Origin: Bacillota bacterium
Lineage (GTDB): Bacteria > Bacillota > Clostridia > DSM-8532
Reading direction: 5' to 3'
Assembly: GCA_023446675.1 (NCBI GenBank)
Contig: JAEXPO010000141.1
Coordinates: 1 to 12,455, forward strand
Length of the DNA: 12,455 nucleotides
Shown piece by piece: positions 7,514-12,455 of the stretch. The position numbers were made by a program, and so were the translations under genes. The notes beneath the pieces are model-generated. The model was not told the origin of the DNA, did not search any database, and was given only the letters and a program-made list of their open reading frames with translations. Position 1 is the first letter of the stretch; each line of letters begins with the position of its first letter.

Positions 7514-9225
7514 TACAGGCTACCTCCAATGGTTATCCGGGTTCCTCTGGGCTTATTGTCCTCAATACGGCAAAAGACATCCTTTCCGGTATGAAGCATC
7601 AGCCGGAGAATGGCGCTTCGAAGGCCCAGTCCACCGATTTCAAGTCTTTTAAAGGCTTCCTCGGGATTGATTTTATAATCCGACAGCGCCTCCATAATCT
7701 GATCCTTTATTTCCGGTGAAAAGCCGCCCCCATTATCTGAAACTGAAAGAAACCACTCTTCGTTGGTTTTACCCGCTTCTACCTGAATTTCATAGGGTGG
7801 CTCCACCATAATAAAGCCGTGCTTAAAGCAGTTTTCCGCCAGAGGCTCTAAAATGAGCTTGGGCATGAGCATGGCCAGAAGCGTTTCATCGTAGCTTACA
7901 TTATAGGTAAACAGACCCTCGTAGCGTTCCTGCATCAGCTCAAGATAGCGCTTCAAATGATCCAGCTCGTCCTTTAAGCTTACGGCATTTTTATAGGACG
8001 CGGCATAGCGCATCATGGCAGACATGTTTTCGCACATACGCACAATCCGCTCCTGGCCGCTTTCCATGGCTGCCGCGCTTATGACGGTGAGGGTGTTGAA
8101 CAGAAAATGGGGATTTATTTGGGATTGCAGGGCAAACAGGGCGGCTTTCTTTTCCTGCTCCACCGTATAATTAAGCTTTTTGAGCATGGAATCAAAGGCC
8201 AGATCCAGCTGACGGATTTCATCCAGCTTATCCCCTCCCTCATAGGTTTCGGGAAGGGTTCCCAGCGTAATGCCGCTTACCGTATTTTTAAGCCGTACCA
8301 GAGGCTCGCTCAAACGTTTTGCAATGAGGTTGATAACAAAGAACATAATGGCTGTAAGTGCCAGGCAGCCTGCAAAAAACAGGGCCATAAGCTGCCGGTA
8401 AGGCGCCAGCATATTGGATTTGGGCTGTGTGAGGGTTACTGTCCAGCCGTATTTCTCGGATTTTCGGGAAACGGAGTTAAGGTTTCCGGCCTTGGCCTCC
8501 GGTTGGGTTTTAGCAGGCAAAATAACCCGTTCCTGGCTGTCGGTGATGGAAATATCAATGCCCTTGATCTCTTCAAAGCGAAGCATTTCCACCAGCTTAT
8601 CCACATCCTGCATAATTTCGGCTACACCATAAACCTCACGGGAGTAGATATTCATAACAGGCATGGTCATGGTCACATAGGAAGAGGTATAGTAATCCGA
8701 GTATTTGTCCTTTTCCGGTACCGAAAGCCGGGGCTTTCCATCCGCTAAAAGCTTCATCTCTCCGCCGATATCCCTGCTTTTTAACACTCTATCGGTATAG
8801 GCCTCGTCTATCTGGGTACCGGAGCTTACAAAATCCCCATAAGGATTAAAAACCATGATACGCCAGATGGGTGTACGAATGCCATTAATGTTCTTAAGAA
8901 GACTTCGTGCTTCAATATCCAAAAGGACATTTTTCCTGAAATAGTTCACACTTCGGTTATGGTCGGTTATACTTCCCAGAAGACTTATAAGGGAGGAGCT
9001 GGTCATTACCCGGAAAGCCACATCCTCCATTTCATCCAGAAAAAGCTCCGTCTGCTTCAGGGACTGGCTGGCCAGCTCTGTCTGATTTAAATTGGCCATA
9101 CGAATGCTGGTGCTTTGTATATACTGATAAAAGGCAGCCATAAACAGCAGCATAAAAGCTGCAAAAATGGCACAGTAGGCCATGACCAGACGTTTTATAA
9201 AAAGGCCCCTCTTTATGGCTCCCAC
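7513..9225 (-). CDS. Sensor histidine kinase, YesM family
   Basis: This 570-residue membrane kinase has a first membrane helix at about residues 12-36, an extracellular sensor region at about 37-277 probably of Cache type, a second helix at about 278-302, a HAMP linker to about 352, and a His_kinase/HATPase core. The phosphoacceptor is His373 in Q-I-N-P-H-F-L-F-N-T-L. The N-box is E-P-L-A-E-N (Asn465), and the G-boxes are D-N-G-G-G (497-501) and G-G-L-G-L (531-535). All residues needed for activity are present. The start is GTG at 9225, supported by AAGGAG with 8-base spacing and by a promoter upstream; the next in-frame ATG would cut into the first membrane helix. It is cotranscribed with the response regulator (one-base overlap). 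The ligand is not readable from sequence; the importer next door suggests a sugar signal, possibly via the binding protein. Confidence 0.93.
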   Translation of the reverse strand: MGAIKRGLFIKRLVMAYCAIFAAFMLLFMAAFYQYIQSTSIRMANLNQTELASQSLKQTELFLDEMEDVAFRVMTSSSLISLLGSITDHNRSVNYFRKNVLLDIEARSLLKNINGIRTPIWRIMVFNPYGDFVSSGTQIDEAYTDRVLKSRDIGGEMKLLADGKPRLSVPEKDKYSDYYTSSYVTMTMPVMNIYSREVYGVAEIMQDVDKLVEMLRFEEIKGIDISITDSQERVILPAKTQPEAKAGNLNSVSRKSEKYGWTVTLTQPKSNMLAPYRQLMALFFAGCLALTAIMFFVINLIAKRLSEPLVRLKNTVSGITLGTLPETYEGGDKLDEIRQLDLAFDSMLKKLNYTVEQEKKAALFALQSQINPHFLFNTLTVISAAAMESGQERIVRMCENMSAMMRYAASYKNAVSLKDELDHLKRYLELMQERYEGLFTYNVSYDETLLAMLMPKLILEPLAENCFKHGFIMVEPPYEIQVEAGKTNEEWFLSVSDNGGGFSPEIKDQIMEALSDYKINPEEAFKRLEIGGLGLRSAILRLMLHTGKDVFCRIEDNKPRGTRITIGGSL

Positions 9226-9233
9226 CTTGCTTG

Positions 9234-9239
9234 CTCCTT
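9234..9239 (-). promoter_or_regulatory. Ribosome binding site for the GTG start of the kinase
   Basis: AAGGAG on the minus strand lies 8 bases before GTG at 9225. No ATG in this frame has comparable support. Confidence 0.75.
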
Positions 9240-9291
9240 TTGGGCTTCACCTTGCCGTCTTTTCTTAAACCTTCTCCCGGTTTACACTCTT

Positions 9292-9321
9292 ATATTAAAC
9301 AAAAGTCTAAGCTTGTATCAA
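9292..9321 (-). promoter_or_regulatory. Predicted sigma-A promoter of the kinase-regulator operon
   Basis: On the minus strand, TTGATA (9316-9321) and TAATAT (9292-9297) are 18 bases apart, in an A/T-rich stretch downstream of the hydrolase terminator. The start of transcription would fall near 9285, giving a leader of about 60 bases. A 5-bp inverted repeat (AACTT at 9320-9324 with AAGTT at 9332-9336) overlaps the upstream edge of the -35. Confidence 0.55.
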
Positions 9322-9368
9322 CTTTATTTATAAGTTTCTTTGCTTAAATCAGGGAATGGCTTGTGAGC

Positions 9369-9420
9369 AAAAAAAACCGGACAGAGGCAGGCGAATGTCG
9401 CTTGCTGTTCTCCGTCCGGC
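9369..9420 (-). terminator. Rho-independent terminator after the hydrolase
   Basis: In minus-strand sense, CCGGACGGAG pairs with CTCTGTCCGG (one G-U pair), an inner GCGA/TCGC stem sits in the loop, and eight T follow. It lies about 20 bases after the hydrolase stop and isolates the gntR-hydrolase unit from the kinase operon. Confidence 0.9.
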
Positions 9421-9439
9421 TTATGCTTTAATTTCCCTT

Positions 9440-11065
9440 TTATGGATTAAATATCCACGACGCAATATCCTCAATAACATAGGAAGGAATATTGGCAGGC
9501 AGATAGTATTCCTGCGGCGTACTCATTGCCCCCTCACCCTCGGTATACATGTGATTGAGCTTGGGATAGAGCTTGAAGGCTACATTATCACGGCCCTCCA
9601 GTGCATCAAGCCAGCCTTGATAATCCTCCCCGGCCGTAACCTGATAATCCCTTTCACCCTGAAGGATTAGGAGGGGCGAGGTAAGCTTTTTTGCCGTAGA
9701 GGCAGGATTGACACTGTGCATATCCTGCCACCAGTAGGGTGTACCCAGCATAAAGCCTTCCGGAGGGTTTGCAGGATCAAAGCCCGCGGCCTTTACAAGC
9801 TCCAGCTGTCCCCTGTAAAAGTCTACCTGCGCCTTGGTCGCCATTCCCAGGCTGTAAAGATACTCGTACTGGGCAAGCATGACATCGGCAATGCTCCGGG
9901 TTATACCGCTTAGGACTATACCTCCCTTAAAAAGGCTTTCCTTGGTGGTTTCAAGAATCCGGGGAACCAGGGTTGCTCCCTGGCTGTGGCCGGCGACATA
10001 AATCTGGGACGAATCAATTTCTTTTAAGGTTTTTAAAAGCTCTCCGGCCAGAATGGCATCCTCAGTGGTTTCCTCCCAGGTAGTAATATCGGTAAGGGCT
10101 GCAATCTTCAAATTATGTTCATAGCTTCTCTTTTCATAGGCCAGGACGGCAATTCCCTTGGAGGCAAGTCCAACGGACAGATCCCGGAAGGGTTTTAAGG
10201 GACCAAGGGTTTCGTCCCTGTCATTGGGTCCGGAGCCGTGAACCAGCACAACGGCCGGAAAAGGTCCTTCTCCCGCGGGAAGCGTAAGGGTTCCGGGCAG
10301 GCTCCATTCGCCCTGGCCGATAACCACTTCCTTTTGTATGTATTTATCCGGATTATCGTATTCCGGAGCCTGATAGGGCACGGAATAGGTTTGCTTCATA
10401 ATAAGATCGTCCACCTGAGCCACATCGTTAAAACGTAAAATGAAATCCAGGTCTCCCATAAGCGGAGACGAATAATGGGTTGTAACATTTTGATGCACCA
10501 GGTTGCCGCCGACGGTTTTGCCGCTTTCCGAAAGTGCTCCGAAGGAATTAAAGCTGGCCGAAAGCTGTGCTATCATTTGGGGTGTGGTCCGGTTTTTCAG
10601 GTACGCGCTTTGAAGAAAAAGACAGTCGTCAATACGGCCTGCCGCAAGGGCCTGGGTAAAGCTGTCGGAGAGAATGGAAATGCAGCTGTCGTAGGAGAGA
10701 TTAACAGAAAAGGCTTCGTTAATAAGGGACAGAGGCACTGTAATGCGCCCGTGGGCACTGTTGATTTCCGAGGACAATGTCCTGGCTCTGCCGTTGACGA
10801 CGGCCTCCTTCGTTCCCGGCTTAACTTCAAGGGACAGGTTTTTCAGAATGGCTTTGGCTGTTTTTGTGTCATTATTCCAGGACACCACTGCCCCCTGGGC
10901 TTCCATGATAAAACGAAAGGGAACCTGTTCCTCCATGTAGGAAGCTGCGGCAGAGACAGCAATGGGCTCTGATGCGGCGTAAGCAGGCAGGCTGCCGGAC
11001 AAAAGGATAAAGGCGGCGACCACTCCTGCCAGAATGCGAACCGTTCTTTTCAGTGGTTTTTTCAT
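9440..11065 (-). CDS. Secreted alpha/beta hydrolase with copper-amine-oxidase-like stalk domain
   Basis: This 541-residue exported protein has a signal peptide at residues 1-30 (basic start, hydrophobic core, A-Y-A-A cleavage region). Residues about 36-133 resemble the copper-amine-oxidase N-terminal stalk domain common in secreted Firmicute proteins (V-P-F-R-F-I...V-V-S-W-N-N-D-T-K-T-A, then R-I-T-V-P-L-S-L-I-N-E-A-F). Residues about 134-225 look like a DUF3887-type small domain. Residues about 240-541 are an alpha/beta hydrolase: oxyanion motif H-G-S-G-P (276-280), nucleophile Ser361 in G-H-S-Q-G, probable acid Asp473 in G-E-R-D-Y-Q, and His505 in L-N-H-M-Y. The triad looks complete. Peptidase S9 or esterase activity is possible; the substrate is unknown. 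The ATG has AAGGAGG six bases upstream and lies 36 bases after the gntR stop, so the two probably form an operon. Two cysteines (128, 148) sit in the stalk/linker region. Confidence 0.88.
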   Translation of the reverse strand: MKKPLKRTVRILAGVVAAFILLSGSLPAYAASEPIAVSAAASYMEEQVPFRFIMEAQGAVVSWNNDTKTAKAILKNLSLEVKPGTKEAVVNGRARTLSSEINSAHGRITVPLSLINEAFSVNLSYDSCISILSDSFTQALAAGRIDDCLFLQSAYLKNRTTPQMIAQLSASFNSFGALSESGKTVGGNLVHQNVTTHYSSPLMGDLDFILRFNDVAQVDDLIMKQTYSVPYQAPEYDNPDKYIQKEVVIGQGEWSLPGTLTLPAGEGPFPAVVLVHGSGPNDRDETLGPLKPFRDLSVGLASKGIAVLAYEKRSYEHNLKIAALTDITTWEETTEDAILAGELLKTLKEIDSSQIYVAGHSQGATLVPRILETTKESLFKGGIVLSGITRSIADVMLAQYEYLYSLGMATKAQVDFYRGQLELVKAAGFDPANPPEGFMLGTPYWWQDMHSVNPASTAKKLTSPLLILQGERDYQVTAGEDYQGWLDALEGRDNVAFKLYPKLNHMYTEGEGAMSTPQEYYLPANIPSYVIEDIASWIFNP

Positions 11066-11101
11066 AGTAACCTCCTTGGTATAAAAATCATCGGGAGGGC
11101 T

Positions 11102-11509
11102 TTATTGCCCCGGCCCGTTAGCGTTACGTTCCAGGTCCAGGCTGTCATAGAGAGCTTCAACAAGACGTAAAAGCTCTTCCTTTGCCATACCTCTTGAAAA
11201 GGCTTCTGCAACGAGGGGCTTTACAGCTTCTTTCAGAGTATTCTCATAGGTTTCATTGAGGCCCGGGCCCCTGTCAGGATGCACCACAACGCCTCTCTGG
11301 CGGTGAATAAGAATAAATCCGTCCTGTTTAAGAAGGGCATAGGCTTTATTCACCGTATGGAAATGAATACCCAGCTCGGATGCCAAATGTCTGACCGAGG
11401 GCAGTGGCTGTCCCGGTTTGAGCCTTCCCGCACCGATTCCTTCAATAATTTGTGTTCTTATTTGCTGGTATAAGGGAACGTCCAGCTGCAAATCAAGCTT
11501 TATTAGCAC
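11102..11509 (-). CDS. GntR-family repressor, YtrA subfamily
   Basis: This is a DNA-binding regulator of about 135 residues. The N-terminal winged helix (D-V-P-L-Y-Q-Q-I-R, then L-P-S-V-R-H-L-A-S-E-L-G, then H-T-V-N-K-A-Y-A-L-L-K-Q-D-G-F-I) is typical GntR, and the very short C-terminal part of about 60 helical residues marks the YtrA subfamily, which usually has no large ligand domain. The start is taken as GTG at 11509 because AAGGAGG lies 6 bases upstream. An in-frame ATG at 11554 would add 15 residues unlike family members (G-S-G-L-G-L-Q-T-G-T) and lies inside the operator palindrome, almost at the predicted transcription start. YtrA regulators usually control ABC exporters; here the only downstream partner is a secreted hydrolase. 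Autorepression through the palindrome is likely. Confidence 0.9.
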   Translation of the reverse strand: MLIKLDLQLDVPLYQQIRTQIIEGIGAGRLKPGQPLPSVRHLASELGIHFHTVNKAYALLKQDGFILIHRQRGVVVHPDRGPGLNETYENTLKEAVKPLVAEAFSRGMAKEELLRLVEALYDSLDLERNANGPGQ

Positions 11510-11515
11510 GCGCGC

Positions 11516-11522
11516 CCTCCTT
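11516..11522 (-). promoter_or_regulatory. Ribosome binding site fixing the GTG start of the GntR gene
   Basis: AAGGAGG on the minus strand lies 6 bases before GTG at 11509. The alternative ATG at 11554 has no such site. Confidence 0.8.
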
Positions 11523-11552
11523 GTCCCGGTTTGCAGGCCGAGGCCAGAGCCC

Positions 11553-11579
11553 ATCTGTTATACATAGAATATAACAGAT
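11553..11579. promoter_or_regulatory. Palindromic operator at the gntR promoter
   Basis: ATCTGTTATA (11553-11562) and TATAACAGAT (11570-11579) form a perfect 10+10 bp inverted repeat with a 7-base spacer. It covers the -10 region and start of the gntR promoter. The size and symmetry fit a GntR dimer site, so binding would block the polymerase and repress gntR and the hydrolase. Confidence 0.8.
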
Positions 11580-11594
11580 AAAACTTTATGTCAA
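11566..11594 (-). promoter_or_regulatory. Predicted promoter of the gntR-hydrolase operon
   Basis: A consensus TTGACA lies on the minus strand at 11589-11594. The -10 is either TATTCT (11566-11571, 17-base spacing) or TATATT (11568-11573, 15-base spacing). The -35 overlaps the TGA stop codon of the upstream AraC gene. Confidence 0.65.
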
Positions 11595-12455
11595 TCATTC
11601 CCTTCTCTCCCTTTCCTGTATACCCTTGGTGAAACTCCGTAATTCCTCTTAAAGGCGTCGGAGAAATGCTCCACAGTTGAATAGCCCAGTTCTTCGGAAA
11701 TGCCTGTAATGCTGCGGGTACTGTCCTCAATAAGTATAAGCGCCGCCGACATTCTTGCCTCCGTTCGCTTTTGCAGAAAGGTTTTTCCGTAATGCCTGTC
11801 AAGGAGGCGTTCGGTCTGTCTTGTACTCAATCCCAGCCGCTGGGCCAGTATTTCCAGAGTTAAATAAGGGTATTCATATAAAAAGCATTCCTCAATAATA
11901 AGGTAATTCCGATCCACAATATTGGATGCCGGAAAATGTACCCTGGACGGCCTGTTCTGTTCATAATTTCGGACAAGCAGCACCACAAGCTGCTTAAGAA
12001 GGGCTTCCACCTGGATGGTATAGCCCGCCTGCTGTGACCTGAGCTCATGGAAGAGATGACCCATGAGGTCCTGAATATTTTGAGTATCCTGCCCGAACCA
12101 GAGGGGTGTTTTTTCAAAGAGATCCAGAAGAGGTGAAGGCTTTGAACCGGTTCCGCCATCCTTTTTAGTGTCAATTTTAAGGTAAACACAGTATTCCACC
12201 ATGGGATCGGCCTTATCCGGCACCTGGGAATGCTCCACATGGGGCCCCGTTACATACAGGGTATTGGGTACAACACCATAGGAAATGTGATTTAAGGTTA
12301 TTTTTCCAAAGCCAGAGGGAACATAGTGAATTTCGTAGCTCCTGCCGCTGTGGCTGTGGCTGGGGATGGCAAAACGGAAGCGATCACAGGTAAGCTTAAG
12401 GGCATAAAGGGTTGCCCCCTCCAAACTGAAGCAGATGTTGAGGTTATTATAAAAT
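11591..12455 (-). CDS. AraC-family transcriptional regulator, 5' end outside the window
   Basis: The frame is open from TGA at 11591-11593 to the right edge, giving about 287 residues. A TTG at 12424 would make a 277-residue protein, but it has no ribosome binding site before it, and the ten codons upstream are open and continue a plausible domain start (N-N-L-N-I-C-F-S-L-E-G-A), so the true start is probably beyond the window. The N-terminal part resembles an AraC-type cupin: P-S-H-S-H-S-G-R-S-Y-E-I-H-Y-V and then T-L-Y-V-T-G-P-H-V-E-H. The C-terminal hundred residues hold the double helix-turn-helix (L-A-Q-R-L-G-L-S-T-R-Q-T-E-R-L-L, then E-L-G-Y-S-T-V-E-H-F-S-D-A-F-K-R-N-Y-G-V-S-P). There is no terminator before gntR, so readthrough into that operon is possible. 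Its targets and ligand are unknown. Confidence 0.88.
   Translation of the reverse strand, partial: FYNNLNICFSLEGATLYALKLTCDRFRFAIPSHSHSGRSYEIHYVPSGFGKITLNHISYGVVPNTLYVTGPHVEHSQVPDKADPMVEYCVYLKIDTKKDGGTGSKPSPLLDLFEKTPLWFGQDTQNIQDLMGHLFHELRSQQAGYTIQVEALLKQLVVLLVRNYEQNRPSRVHFPASNIVDRNYLIIEECFLYEYPYLTLEILAQRLGLSTRQTERLLDRHYGKTFLQKRTEARMSAALILIEDSTRSITGISEELGYSTVEHFSDAFKRNYGVSPRVYRKGREGND

Noticed and set aside
8107..8748. Long open frame on the plus strand opposite the kinase
   Set aside because: It runs antisense to a well-conserved kinase, has low-complexity His/Gly/Lys-rich translation and no family resemblance; it is a codon-bias shadow.
10475..10972. Plus-strand open frame opposite the hydrolase
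   Set aside because: It is antisense to a gene with clear catalytic motifs, its translation resembles no family, and there is no proper ribosome binding site.
11510..11554. ATG at 11554 as the start of the GntR protein
   Set aside because: It lies within the operator palindrome near the predicted transcription start, adds 15 residues unlike the family, and has no ribosome binding site; GTG at 11509 has AAGGAGG at 6 bases.
1..12455. Mobile elements, CRISPR array, tRNA or rRNA
   Set aside because: No transposase or integrase motifs, no regularly spaced direct repeats, no cloverleaf or rRNA-like sequence were seen on either strand.

Overview
The window looks like chromosomal DNA from an anaerobic Firmicute, probably a Clostridia member of the Lachnospiraceae/Oscillospiraceae type. 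This is inferred from strong AGGAGG-type ribosome binding sites, frequent GTG/TTG starts, a YesM/YesN-type two-component pair next to a sugar ABC transporter, a YtrA-type GntR regulator, a copper-amine-oxidase-like stalk domain on a secreted hydrolase, and mid-range base composition. No phage, insertion sequence, CRISPR, rRNA or tRNA was seen. Species cannot be named from the sequence.

Layout. Left edge, plus strand: the 3' end of an aldo/keto reductase with a hairpin-plus-T terminator, then a membrane-anchored protein with a SurA-N-like helical domain and no visible PPIase domain (388-996). A bidirectional terminator (1068-1111) separates it from the rest of the window, where every gene reads on the minus strand.

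Read in the direction of transcription from the right edge, the minus-strand genes are: an AraC-type regulator whose 5' end lies outside the window; a YtrA-subfamily GntR repressor whose promoter overlaps the AraC stop codon and carries a perfect 10+10 bp palindrome; a secreted alpha/beta hydrolase with a stalk domain, followed by a strong terminator; a promoter; a YesM-type sensor kinase and YesN-type response regulator with overlapping stop and start; a 180-bp intergenic region with two dyad-symmetric elements; and a four-gene ABC importer (ATPase, permease, permease, lipoprotein binding protein) of the RhaSTPQ/LsrABCD family.

Likely logic (inference): the kinase senses an external sugar-related signal, perhaps with the binding protein, and the response regulator activates the importer from the 180-bp region. 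The binding protein looks more like rhamnose-binding RhaS than AI-2-binding LsrB, although the gene order (ATPase-permease-permease-binding protein) is that of lsrACDB. The gntR-hydrolase pair is a separate, probably autorepressed, two-gene operon. No sugar catabolic genes are present, so the substrate is not fixed by context.

The window is mostly recognisable gene families. The least explained parts are the gntR-hydrolase pairing, the structured leader of the importer operon and the orphan SurA-N-like protein.
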